From assembly GCA_964473485.1 (NCBI GenBank), contig CAYYPH010000017.1, positions 1-64,000 on the forward strand: a DNA stretch of 64,000 nt. Reading direction: 5' to 3'. Under the pieces are notes generated by a model that saw only the letters and a list, made by a program, of their open reading frames with translations, made no database searches and was not told the DNA's origin. The position numbers and the translations under genes were made by a program. Positions 18,801 to 26,437 of the stretch are shown here, one piece after another. Source of the stretch: CAIVAT01 sp964473485. GTDB taxonomy: Bacteria; Bacteroidota; Bacteroidia; Bacteroidales; FEN-979. Each line of letters begins with the position of its first letter. The first letter of the stretch is position 1.

Positions 18801-19122
18801 TCTCCTTGTTAACCTGTACCACATAAGGAGCGTAGTTATGCGGGATCTCGCTGACCTCCTTCACCCCGTCGATACAGGTGATGCAGATCCTTTTGATCTG
18901 TCCGTCGACCAGCATTTCGCAGGCCCCGCATTTACCGATGCCACATTCGAGGCTTCTTTCGCGGTTTGTGAGGCTGTGGCTGTGAACCGGGTAACCGGCC
19001 TGATGAAGCGCCGCGGCAATGGTAAAACCTCTGTCGCCGGTAATTAATTCGCCATTGAATGAAAAGGTAGATTGTTCGTGTTGTTCGATCTCAATGACCG
19101 GATGCTTCGTGATCTTATACAT
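15889..19122 (-). CDS. Fused HcnABC-like amino acid dehydrogenase (2Fe-2S, NAD/FAD, 4Fe-4S, BFD, DAO)
   Basis: A single 1077-residue chain that in other bacteria is split over two or three subunits. In order: a 2Fe-2S ferredoxin-like domain (Cys60, 65, 68, 80/83); a pyridine nucleotide-disulfide oxidoreductase with GAGPAGLAA at 121 and GAGNIG at about 268; two 4Fe-4S clusters (Cys461, 467, 470, 474 and Cys495, 498, 501, 505); a BFD-type 2Fe-2S site (Cys606, 608, 642, 647); and a DAO/glycine-oxidase-like FAD domain with GGGIGG at about 710. This matches fused HcnA-HcnB-HcnC, hydroxyproline or dye-linked proline dehydrogenase subunits, plus a ferredoxin. A signal peptide is absent, so it should be cytosolic or peripheral. 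The substrate is unknown; the convergent proline dehydrogenase makes an imino acid attractive. Cyanogenesis is unlikely from context. Confidence 0.88.
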   Translation of the reverse strand: MYKITKHPVIEIEQHEQSTFSFNGELITGDRGFTIAAALHQAGYPVHSHSLTNRERSLECGIGKCGACEMLVDGQIKRICITCIDGVKEVSEIPHNYAPYVVQVNKEKAVNVYRTAVAIIGAGPAGLAAREELNRHHIANIVLDNNDKIGGQFLMQTHQFFFFEKEQKFGGMRGFDIARTLAGDNHDGIFLNSTVWDILEGGRIAVKNIRTEEIYYVDADYLIVATGAVPFMPTFENDDLPGVFTAAVVQKMMNNELTLLGKDILTVGAGNIGYLTSYQLMQAGARVKAILEATPNEGGFPVQANRVRRLGIPILTSHILIKAIPNENHDGIIGAVIAECRDFKPVPGTEKVIDGIDAINICTGLVQDDQLLIKGNEIFGRRCFGAGDAIRIGEGTSAVLRGRQAAFDVLQEMGERFSYDEYLALSKEYIDSQQHPLRVIGEPFMPSAGRLEEKGFVLIDCLYGFACNPCAFSCPHGAITKSSTSTVPEIDFSKCIGCMDCVYQCPGLAIFGYNIKKDWLFLPIEYEAEEKSACYLVDNQGKILGEGVVEKILRKPNKTNIARVRSTTVHGIDLTQVRGFIVKENYPGPLQFLPYHQEEKEVTYVCHCDDVTMDEIMDTIGERKFISVDEVKHTTRLGMGACRGKRCIRRLKSTLHGSGISIVGEPTPRGPLSNQVSMGELYPRIVHENIITGINGNKAKRIQVRSLVAGGGIGGSALFRYLSEAGLEPVLTNYGRGASWRNIAGGRPNFSLPELSEIATRNHDIFKELQGVHNIDYRPILYVTFAHDDAMYRALVESMAWSDATMLEPKDFQTAISPRINPRLTTYQAALVTRNCWQATPGRVIDLIRRIGIENGGRVEEDCRVIDVNRSNGKYIVLVQNHQHEFVEFETEIFINALGPEGDRIARSLGIATGLFPVKHQAFITRRLPMLGKDGSPLPMLIDRRRYKGFTAVYGQQLAETGQIIGCASPAIEPMETDKNIKVNSQDFVEIASEIFTNWIPELSSVGFQAVWAGYYVEPRMLIDPELGLFLGLRGQGFMLGQYLAKMYVDKLTGKEVPGYFDRLKLNGDGLLEKAFK

Positions 19123-19215
19123 GGAAAAATTTTTGAGTTGTCCGACAGAAGAGTAACATCCCTGGCCTTATCCCCATACCATTATATAATTATAGCTTTC
19201 CTGCCAGGCCGGATG

Positions 19216-19223
19216 CAAAAGTA
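19216..19223 (-). promoter_or_regulatory. -7 element upstream of the fused dehydrogenase
   Basis: Minus-strand TACTTTTG matches TAnnTTTG. It gives a leader of about 90 bases before the ATG at 19122. No good -33 TTG is seen. Confidence 0.4.
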
Positions 19224-19271
19224 CCGATTTTTCCTTTTCATAAAACAGTTTCCTGTTAATTAATTCACAGG

Positions 19272-20213
19272 TTAAAGGGAGAGGCTGAAACCAAACAATA
19301 TCGTGTTCTCTATCTGCAACTTACGACTAATCTCCTCCTGGTACACCACCCGTGTCTGCAGACTTGTTTTCAGATACCTGCTGATCTTCACCCCCAGCAG
19401 GCTTTTCAGGGTAACATCCACCGGACGGTTAAAATCCTTGAAGACGGTCAGGTCGCAATTCCAGTGACCGTTCCTGAGAAAATCCCTGTCGACCAGCAGA
19501 CGCAGGGAGAGTCCGTACTCAAAGAGATATCCTTTATCGCGCGGCACCCCGAAAAAAACATCGGTCTCCTGCTCCGTGTAAACCCTTTTGTTCACCAGGC
19601 AGGTAAGTTTAGCGGCCGACACCCCGCAATCGACCGACAGTAAACCCGGCACTTTCCAGGAAACTCCGCCGGAAAGGCTCCAGAACAAAGGAGTTAAAAA
19701 TGAAGAAACAAGGATGCGCTCCCTGTCGCCGCCTGCCTGGTAAAAATGGGCATAGCTGTTGAACACCCTGGTGGAGATGCCTGAAAACAACAGCACATGC
19801 AGTTCGCGGTAGATCCTGATGGTCAGTTTTGTTTCCAGTACATTTTCATCGGGGTGAACCCAGCTGATACTGTCGAAAATCACCTGTAAGCCGAGCAGGT
19901 GACTGAACGAACCGGTCAAGCTGACCGACTTATGGTTTTTGAGGTATAGTTTGTAATTCAACTGCTGGATGATCGAAAAGCTGTTTCGCTTTTCATCATT
20001 CTGCGGGTTGACAAACCAACTCCCGCTCGTATTGACGGCGTAAGATAATTCCTGGCTCAACCTGTAACGGATCAACGGACGGTTTTCACCGGGCAGTTTT
20101 CCCAGTTTCGCTATCACGGAATCTTTCAAAACAAGGGTTTGAGAAAACAAGCCACTGGCCGACATGATCGCCAGCAAAAAGATGATTCGTCCGGTGATTT
20201 TGGAATGATCCAC
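19272..20213 (-). CDS. Putative outer-membrane beta-barrel protein
   Basis: A 313-residue protein with a signal peptide ending SGLFSQ. It is followed by alternating hydrophobic/polar strands throughout and an FGFSLSL C-terminus, compatible with an outer-membrane barrel of the DUF3078-like kind. No catalytic motif is recognised. The start is GTG because an in-frame stop precedes it and no ATG is available. It begins 9 bases after the preceding lipoprotein gene, so the two are probably co-transcribed and may work together in the outer membrane. Function unknown. Confidence 0.65.
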   Translation of the reverse strand: MDHSKITGRIIFLLAIMSASGLFSQTLVLKDSVIAKLGKLPGENRPLIRYRLSQELSYAVNTSGSWFVNPQNDEKRNSFSIIQQLNYKLYLKNHKSVSLTGSFSHLLGLQVIFDSISWVHPDENVLETKLTIRIYRELHVLLFSGISTRVFNSYAHFYQAGGDRERILVSSFLTPLFWSLSGGVSWKVPGLLSVDCGVSAAKLTCLVNKRVYTEQETDVFFGVPRDKGYLFEYGLSLRLLVDRDFLRNGHWNCDLTVFKDFNRPVDVTLKSLLGVKISRYLKTSLQTRVVYQEEISRKLQIENTILFGFSLSL

Positions 20214-20222
20214 GCCGCATAC

Positions 20223-20846
20223 TCATAAATCTTTAATTTTCAAACCTTCACTTTTTGAAAGATGCCACGATTCCTGCATATCCATATTCAGGTAAATGAT
20301 CCGGATGCGGCTTGCAGCATTTTTCTCCACTGCCTTTTCAAGGTCAAAAAGCCGGTAGTTATATCTGCCAATGAATTTCGCCCACAGGATGACCAGTGTG
20401 AAATCGGGTTCATCAGGTGTGAATCTTTTGGCATCACCTGCACCAAAAGGGATGATGAAGGCAGTAAGATCCTGCAGGCGGAATGGTTTAATCCTGTATC
20501 CGATCGAATCGGGATGCAGCATTTCTATCTCTTTAGAACCTGCCCACTGGCATTTGGTTGTATCGCGCTCAAGAAGCATTCCCTGGCGGCTGAACAACAT
20601 ATGACTGAGCAGGTTTCTGCTTACCTCAGCATCTTTCATCAACATAAAAAAAGCGGACGAATCCCTGATAAGATACTGGTTGTAAACCGGGAAATGGTTT
20701 TTGTTTAGAAAATTCAGGAGGGTCGCGGACGACTCAATTCCAGGCTGGGTAATCCCATACTTCAGCTTCATGTAGCTTTTACAGCCGGTGTGCATCATCA
20801 ATACTGCACAGAACAGGATTGAAAAAAAGAAAAAAAACCGTTTCAT
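20223..20846 (-). CDS. Lipoprotein with thioredoxin-like segment lacking CxxC
   Basis: A 207-residue protein. The N-terminus MKRFFFFFSILFCAVLMMHTGC carries a lipobox (HTGC), so it is a predicted lipoprotein. The segment from about 145 (DFTLVILWAKFIGRYNY) to 190 (IRIIYLNMD) resembles the beta-alpha-beta core of thioredoxin-like proteins, but there is no CxxC pair where a redox site would be. Only the lipobox Cys and one Cys near residue 100 are present. The upstream A-rich region has a terminator of the preceding gene but no clear promoter. It probably forms a unit with the beta-barrel gene that follows. Function unknown. Confidence 0.7.
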   Translation of the reverse strand: MKRFFFFFSILFCAVLMMHTGCKSYMKLKYGITQPGIESSATLLNFLNKNHFPVYNQYLIRDSSAFFMLMKDAEVSRNLLSHMLFSRQGMLLERDTTKCQWAGSKEIEMLHPDSIGYRIKPFRLQDLTAFIIPFGAGDAKRFTPDEPDFTLVILWAKFIGRYNYRLFDLEKAVEKNAASRIRIIYLNMDMQESWHLSKSEGLKIKDL

Positions 20847-20859
20847 GATTGCTTATTTA

Positions 20860-20897
20860 AAAAGAAAAAGAGGATGTCCCGCTGAAGCGGGACATCC
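20860..20897 (-). terminator. Rho-independent terminator of the secreted protein gene at 20914
   Basis: Perfect 11-base inverted repeat GGATGTCCCGC / GCGGGACATCC with a TGAA loop. On the minus strand it is followed by TCTTTTTCTTTTT. It lies 16 bases after the stop of the gene at 20914. Confidence 0.9.
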
Positions 20898-20913
20898 CCG
20901 GTTTACTGGCAGA

Positions 20914-21405
20914 TTAAAGCTGGAAAGTTACCAAATAGGTCCCGTTGTTATACGAAACCGGGTAATCTCCGGGCTTGATCGTAAGAGGCGGTGATGTGCC
21001 CAGAGCCTTACACAGGCCATCAGGCAGGGGTGTAGGATCTTCAATGGTAATGGACGATTTTCCCTTGAAATGGATCAGAGACGCTCCGCCTTCATATTTG
21101 GTCAGTTCCGACTCCGCTACCTGGATCATAAGCTGGTTGCGTTCATTCAACTGAATTTTTACCGGACAACCAGGCTCTTCGGAGGATGTTTGCGCCAACT
21201 GATTTTCAATGCCGGCAGAAAATGTTATACACAATCCGAATCCTCGTTCGCAATTGAATTTCGGACGCTTAAAAACAATCCTGATATTGACCCATACTGG
21301 CAAATAAGATGCAACTGAAGGCATCGCAATTCTGTCGGCTGCCATGAGGGCATCTGAAATCAGCATCAACATTCCGATCAAACCGAGCAAATAAATTTTT
21401 TTCAT
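20914..21405 (-). CDS. Small secreted protein of unknown function
   Basis: A 163-residue protein starting MKKIYLLGLIGMLML with a signal peptide ending DALMA. The frame is open 28 codons further upstream, but the ATG at 21405 places the signal peptide at the N-terminus. The mature part has a KRPKFNCERGFGLC motif with two cysteines, and a third and fourth near PGCPV and DGLCK, so disulfides are possible. The motif recalls small uncharacterised Bacteroidetes exported proteins. It is a single-gene unit with a strong terminator. I find no TAnnTTTG element in the upstream 300 bases. Confidence 0.7.
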   Translation of the reverse strand: MKKIYLLGLIGMLMLISDALMAADRIAMPSVASYLPVWVNIRIVFKRPKFNCERGFGLCITFSAGIENQLAQTSSEEPGCPVKIQLNERNQLMIQVAESELTKYEGGASLIHFKGKSSITIEDPTPLPDGLCKALGTSPPLTIKPGDYPVSYNNGTYLVTFQL

Positions 21406-21960
21406 AACCATCTGATATTTATATGTTAAACCTTTGGCTGTCACTTCTTCGCCGACAGCATGCGTCTGGCCGGTGTTTTTCAGAGCCACGGCCGGGCCCC
21501 TGAAGCATCCCTTTCTCTCCCGAGTTACGATGCGTTCGCTACACTACACTTCCATACGAAAAATCCTCCTATCCTTCAAATCCATAATTCCGTGAACAAC
21601 CATCATTTTGCAATCACCAAATCCTCACGCACACATTAAAAAAAACAGTGAAACATTCAACCATACAGCACGGACATATTTGAAGGTTAATCGGGATTTT
21701 GGCAAAAGGTAATACGGTTTTTAAGAAAAAATTTCTCAACACCGCAAATAGCCCTTTAATCAAATAATTATCATTTATTTACAAGATAAGCTTGGAAATT
21801 ATCCGGAAAATTTTTAGTATCTTTGCACCCGATTTTCAAGAATCATTGTTTCTCATGACCTGTATGCCGCCCTGAAAGACCTCTTTCCTGGCCGGCAGCA
21901 TGGCGAAGGAGTTGATCAGGGGTAAAAAGGAATCAAACAGGAATCAAACAGGAGAAAAAA
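21406..21960. other. Divergent intergenic region
   Basis: About 555 bases between divergent genes. It holds the promoter at 21792-21825 and a 130-base leader for the GT5-like gene. The leader ends in two copies of AATCAAACAGGA just before the ATG. The part from 21490 to 21780 is AT-rich without a credible ORF or RNA fold. Confidence 0.5.
21792..21825 (+). promoter_or_regulatory. Promoter of the GT5-DUF4270 unit
   Basis: TATCTTTG at 21818-21825 matches TAnnTTTG. A TTG lies at 21792-21794 with a 23-base spacer, slightly long. Confidence 0.55.
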
Positions 21961-22788
21961 ATGGAAAAAGCCAAAATTTTGTTTGTAGCGCAGGAGATCA
22001 CACCATATTTAAAAGAGAGCCCCATGGGCCTGATCGGGAGGCACCTTCCCCAGGGGATCCAGGAACGGGGCAGGGAGATCAGGACATTCATGCCCCGCTA
22101 CGGAAATATCAATGAGCGCAGGAACCAGCTTCACGAGGTCATCCGCCTTTCAGGTATGAACCTGATCATTGACGACACCGACCACCCCCTGATCATCAAG
22201 GTAGCCTCCATCCAGCAAGCCCGCATGCAGATATATTTCATTGACAATGAGGATTATTTTCAGCGAAAATATACCCTGCATGATAAAAACAATAAATTTT
22301 TCAGCGACAATGACGAACGTTCCATCTTTTTTTCGCGGGGCGTGATTGAGACGGTTAAAAAGTTAGGCTGGGGTCCTGACATCGTTCATTGCCATGGCTG
22401 GATGACGAGTCTCGTGCCGATCTACATCAAAAAAGCCTATTGTGACAACCCGCTGTTTGGTGAGACCAAGGTGGTCATTTCGATCTACGATGATGACTAT
22501 GAAGAGGCTCTGCACAAGGATTTTGCACAAAAAATCAGGCTTGAGGGGATCAATTCACGCGATCTGAAACACTATAAAACACCTTCATACGTTAATGTGA
22601 TGAAGGCAGCCATCGACTTCTCCGACGGCGTGATCATCGGTTCACCTACCGTGAATCCGGAAATCATCAGCTACCTCAGGGAAATTGAAAAACCATGGCT
22701 CGACTTTCAACCCATGGACCGTTACGTTGACGCCTACAATGAGTTTTACGACGAAATCCTCGTCAGCGACCCGGTCCCGGCCGAATAA
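21961..22788 (+). CDS. Short GT5 (glycogen/starch synthase N-domain) protein
   Basis: A 275-residue protein similar only to the N-terminal half of GT5 glycogen synthases (normally about 480 residues). It has the N-terminal strand KILFVAQEITPY, the RTFMPRYG segment and PDIVHCHGW, a hallmark of GlgA. The ADP-glucose-binding KxGGL loop is replaced by KESPMGL, and the whole C-terminal GT-B domain is missing. Catalysis as a classical glycogen synthase is therefore doubtful. It is followed 24 bases later by a DUF4270 lipoprotein and then glmS, an arrangement I recall from other Bacteroidetes, often with panC and panD, which are absent here. A regulatory or binding role in envelope sugar metabolism is inference. 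Confidence 0.8.
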   Translation: MEKAKILFVAQEITPYLKESPMGLIGRHLPQGIQERGREIRTFMPRYGNINERRNQLHEVIRLSGMNLIIDDTDHPLIIKVASIQQARMQIYFIDNEDYFQRKYTLHDKNNKFFSDNDERSIFFSRGVIETVKKLGWGPDIVHCHGWMTSLVPIYIKKAYCDNPLFGETKVVISIYDDDYEEALHKDFAQKIRLEGINSRDLKHYKTPSYVNVMKAAIDFSDGVIIGSPTVNPEIISYLREIEKPWLDFQPMDRYVDAYNEFYDEILVSDPVPAE

Positions 22789-22812
22789 CCCATCCTGTTA
22801 ATCCGAATCCGA

Positions 22813-24171
22813 TTGAAGGCAACTGTAAAAAAACTCCCGGCACTTCCACTCTTCTTCACGCTGCTGCTGGTCGTCCTCTTCTCCTGCAACAAAGATCCTT
22901 ACGAGATCGGGTTCGATCTGTTGCCTCCAACCGACACACTGAACGTGCGGACCACGGATACCTGCACAGTAGAAGCGTTCTCGGTGCTTATCGACTCTGT
23001 CAGGACCGACATGACAGCCTCCCTGCTATTCGGTTCCATGCTCGATCCGGCTTTCGGAAAGACCACCAGCAGTTTTTACACCCACCTTCGTTTATCGTCA
23101 GAAGAGGTAAATTTTGGCGATCAACCCGTTCTCGACAGCGTGGTGCTTGTATTGTTTTACAACAGCTGGTACGGTGACACCACGACCCGGCAGAACCTTA
23201 AGGTTTACGAAATCGAGGAAGATTTGTCATTCGACAGCATCCGCTATTCAAACCAGCATCTAAGAACCTATCCCCAGTTGCTCGCCAATTGTGATTTTTA
23301 CCCACAGCCGACCGACAGCGTGGTGGTGGGAAAAGATACCCTGGCACCCCACCTCAGGATCAACCTGAGCAAATTCTCGAATTACCTCGGTAATAAGATA
23401 CTCTATGCTCCTTCCGATGCACTTTCCAACAATACTGCTTTCACCAGTTTCTTCAAAGGGCTCTATGTGCAGTCGACCCCGGTGAACAGCGGCGGGGCGT
23501 TGCTTTCATTCGCAGTAACTGGCGCCACCTCGAAAATGATCCTCTATTTTCATGATGGGAAAGATCCAAGCAAAGACTCACTTTCATACGAGATCTTTAT
23601 CAATGAAGCCTGCGCACGGTTCATGCACTATGATCACAACCGCTACCTCGATGCCGGTCAGGATCTCAAACGGCAGGTATTGAACCGCGATACGGCGTGG
23701 GGAGCCAAAAACCTGTTTTTACAAGGTCTGGGCGGTATCAGGGTCAAGGTGAAATTCCCTTATATGAAGAACTTCGGCAATGGAAAGATAGTCGCAATCA
23801 ACGACGCGCTGCTTTTGTTGAAGAACTACGAGACCGACACCACTTACAAACCTCCTTCGAATCTTACCATGCTGAGGGTCGACAGTGCCGGCAGAATGGG
23901 TTACCTGATCGACGAGAACGAGGGCGCGGCCTATTTCGGCGGAAGCTACAACGCCACCTCGCGGACCTACTTCTTCAGAATTACGAGGCACATGCAAAAG
24001 GTCATCATGAATGAATATACCACTTCCTTCGACCTTTACATGTATGTGACCAACCCGCTCTCGAACACTTTTTCGCCCACGAGGATCATCCTGAACGGCT
24101 CACACGGAGCGTTACATGGCGATCAGGAGAACCGGCTCCGGCTGCAGGTGACGTATACCGTGCTTAATTAA
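22813..24171 (+). CDS. DUF4270 family lipoprotein
   Basis: A 452-residue lipoprotein starting at TTG. The signal sequence ends LVVLFSC, a lipobox, followed by NKDPYEIGFDLLPP, characteristic of DUF4270. No in-frame ATG exists before the conserved region. DUF4270 proteins are Bacteroidetes-specific, predicted outer-membrane or surface lipoproteins of unknown function, usually encoded between the short GT5 protein and glmS as here. The body is beta-rich with many D/S/T residues and no enzyme motif. Confidence 0.88.
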   Translation: MKATVKKLPALPLFFTLLLVVLFSCNKDPYEIGFDLLPPTDTLNVRTTDTCTVEAFSVLIDSVRTDMTASLLFGSMLDPAFGKTTSSFYTHLRLSSEEVNFGDQPVLDSVVLVLFYNSWYGDTTTRQNLKVYEIEEDLSFDSIRYSNQHLRTYPQLLANCDFYPQPTDSVVVGKDTLAPHLRINLSKFSNYLGNKILYAPSDALSNNTAFTSFFKGLYVQSTPVNSGGALLSFAVTGATSKMILYFHDGKDPSKDSLSYEIFINEACARFMHYDHNRYLDAGQDLKRQVLNRDTAWGAKNLFLQGLGGIRVKVKFPYMKNFGNGKIVAINDALLLLKNYETDTTYKPPSNLTMLRVDSAGRMGYLIDENEGAAYFGGSYNATSRTYFFRITRHMQKVIMNEYTTSFDLYMYVTNPLSNTFSPTRIILNGSHGALHGDQENRLRLQVTYTVLN

Positions 24172-24202
24172 CCGGTAATTCCTTCCGGTTTTAAAATTAT
24201 TG

Positions 24203-24210
24203 TATATTTG
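24203..24210 (+). promoter_or_regulatory. -7 element of glmS
   Basis: TATATTTG matches TAnnTTTG, 19 bases before the glmS ATG. glmS may therefore be transcribed independently of the DUF4270 gene. No glmS ribozyme is expected or seen in the short leader. Confidence 0.55.
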
Positions 24211-24229
24211 ATTCAAAAAATTTAACGCC

Positions 24230-26068
24230 ATGTGTGGAATTGTAGCTTATATTGGCCCGCAGGAGGCATACCCGATCCTCATGAAAGGATTGCACCGCCT
24301 GGAATACCGCGGTTACGACAGTGCCGGTGTGTGTATTATCAACGATGATATCCGCATTCATAAATGCAAGGGAAAAGTATCGGATCTGGAGGATCATGTG
24401 ACCGGGGAGAACGTGTCGGGAACCATCGGGATGGCCCATACACGCTGGGCGACTCACGGTGAGCCGAGCACCATCAATGCCCATCCGCATATTTCGCAGC
24501 AAAAAACCCTTGCGCTGATCCACAACGGGATTATTGAGAATTATTCCGTTTTGCGCAGTGAGCTGAAGAACCGGGGGTACCAGTTTTCGAGCGAAACCGA
24601 TACGGAGGTGCTTGTTCATCTGATCGAAGATATCATGATAAACGAAAAGGTGGCTGTGGAGGAGGCCGTGCGTATCGCCCTCAACCAGGTGATCGGCGCC
24701 TACGCCATCGTCATCCTTGCCAGGGAGTTCCCCGACAAGGTTATAGCCGCAAGGAAAGGAAGCCCGATGGTGATCGGCATAGGGCATGACGAGTTCTTCG
24801 TTGCTTCCGACGCCACACCGCTCATCGAATACACCGACCATGTTGTTTACCTCAACGACGAGGAGATTGCGATCATTGAGCGGGGCCGGGAGCTGAAAAT
24901 AAAAACGATTAAAAACCAGATGCAGACCCCTTATGTGCAGAAGCTCGAGATGAGCCTCAGTGAGATCGAGAAGGGTGGTTTTGAACATTTCATGCTGAAG
25001 GAGATCTACGAGCAACCGAGGTCGATCCACGATTCGATGCGCGGCAGGCTGCACGTTGACCTGGGGCTTGTCACCCTTGGCGGGATCCGCGACTATGAGC
25101 AGAAGATACTCAATGCTAAACGCATCATCATCACCGCTTGCGGTACTTCGTGGCACGCCGGACTGGTTGGTGAATATCTGATCGAGGACCTGGCCCGCAT
25201 ACCGGTCGAGGTTGAATATTCTTCGGAATTCCGGTACCGCAACCCGGTGCTGAACGAGCACGACGTGGTGCTGGCCATTTCGCAGTCGGGAGAAACCGCT
25301 GATACGCTGGCTGCCATCGACCTGGCCAAGTCAAAGGGAGCGACCGTCCTTGGCATCTGCAACGTGGTTGGTTCCTCTATTGCCCGGGCCACCCATGCCG
25401 GGGTTTACACCCATGCCGGCCCCGAGATCGGAGTGGCCAGCACAAAGGCATTCACCGCCCAGGTGGCCGTATTGACCCTGATCGGGTTGCTGATCGCACA
25501 GCGCAAGGGAACCATTCCCGCCTCCGTATTCCAGAAAATACTGGTCGAGCTTGACAACATCCCCGCCAAGGTTGAGCGGATCCTGGCCCAGAATGAAAAG
25601 ATAAGGGAAATCGCCCACATATACAAGGATGTGAAAAACTCACTCTATCTTGGCCGCGGTTACAACTTCCCCGTGGCCCTCGAAGGCGCCCTGAAGCTCA
25701 AGGAGATCTCCTATATCCATGCCGAGGGATACCCGGCCGCAGAGATGAAACACGGGCCTATCGCCCTGATCGACGAAATGATGCCGGTGGTGTTCATTGC
25801 CCCACGGCAGGGGATCTACGAAAAGGTGATCAGCAACATCGAGGAGGTAAAGGCCCGCAAGGGCAAGATCATTGCCATCGTAACCGAAGGCGACGAAACG
25901 GTGGAAGGGCTGGCCGATCACTACATCGAGATTCCCGACACCGAGGAGATGCTGTCGCCGCTCCTTGCCACCATTCCGCTGCAGTTGCTTTCGTACCACA
26001 TCGCGGTGATGCGCGGCTGCAACGTAGACCAGCCCCGCAACCTCGCGAAGTCGGTGACGGTGGAGTAG
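24230..26068 (+). CDS. glmS: Glutamine-fructose-6-phosphate aminotransferase (isomerizing)
   Basis: A 612-residue GlmS that makes glucosamine-6-phosphate for peptidoglycan and lipid A. Cys2, after Met removal the catalytic nucleophile, starts the glutaminase domain (MCGIVAYIG). The RGYDSAG and HTRWATHG motifs follow. Two SIS domains carry ACGTSWHAG and SQSGETADT, and the C-terminus ends in the conserved KSVTVE. Length is normal. It has its own -7 element. Confidence 0.98.
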   Translation: MCGIVAYIGPQEAYPILMKGLHRLEYRGYDSAGVCIINDDIRIHKCKGKVSDLEDHVTGENVSGTIGMAHTRWATHGEPSTINAHPHISQQKTLALIHNGIIENYSVLRSELKNRGYQFSSETDTEVLVHLIEDIMINEKVAVEEAVRIALNQVIGAYAIVILAREFPDKVIAARKGSPMVIGIGHDEFFVASDATPLIEYTDHVVYLNDEEIAIIERGRELKIKTIKNQMQTPYVQKLEMSLSEIEKGGFEHFMLKEIYEQPRSIHDSMRGRLHVDLGLVTLGGIRDYEQKILNAKRIIITACGTSWHAGLVGEYLIEDLARIPVEVEYSSEFRYRNPVLNEHDVVLAISQSGETADTLAAIDLAKSKGATVLGICNVVGSSIARATHAGVYTHAGPEIGVASTKAFTAQVAVLTLIGLLIAQRKGTIPASVFQKILVELDNIPAKVERILAQNEKIREIAHIYKDVKNSLYLGRGYNFPVALEGALKLKEISYIHAEGYPAAEMKHGPIALIDEMMPVVFIAPRQGIYEKVISNIEEVKARKGKIIAIVTEGDETVEGLADHYIEIPDTEEMLSPLLATIPLQLLSYHIAVMRGCNVDQPRNLAKSVTVE

Positions 26069-26437
26069 TATCCAACGGGGACAGGTTGGTCGGGCGATTT
26101 CCAACGATTTTTTTGATTCTCATATAAACCGAACCTGAACAGGTTGGCGAAAACCCTTGCAGTCACTCCCAGACTAACTGCATCCACCGGAAACCTGTTT
26201 TCCATTCTTTTTACCATCCCCGGCGATCGTTTAAGGGTCATGTGCGATCGGTTAAGTTGTTCCTGTTTGGCTTTTCACTGAAGTACATTTGAAGAAAAGT
26301 GAGCAGTTCGCAGTTGGCAGCTCTCGTGTTGCTTTCGCTGAAAATCCCTTCACGTTCAAAAGAAAATTCCCTGCGCTAGTTAAAGTGGTTCATTTCGGTT
26401 TTTGCCGGACAGTATTTTAGCCGAAAACCGAAGACCT
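26069..26437. other. Intergenic region with a 21-base-phased direct repeat
   Basis: About 370 bases. It contains two copies of GCGATCGnTTAAG (26223-26235 and 26244-26256) 21 bases apart, and a spacer fragment GAGCAGTTCGCAGTTGGCAG (26300-26320). I find no TAnnTTTG element before the beta-helix gene. Confidence 0.5.

Noticed and set aside
18136..19047. Long antisense ORFs opposite real genes (also 8039-8632, 6447-7112, 24197-25261, 14220-14828)
   Set aside because: They lie entirely opposite well-identified genes, show no domain resemblance and have the composition of complement-strand shadows.
15889..19122. Hydrogen cyanide synthase
   Set aside because: The domains match HcnABC, but extra ferredoxin clusters, the fusion and the PRODH neighbour fit a general amino or imino acid dehydrogenase better.
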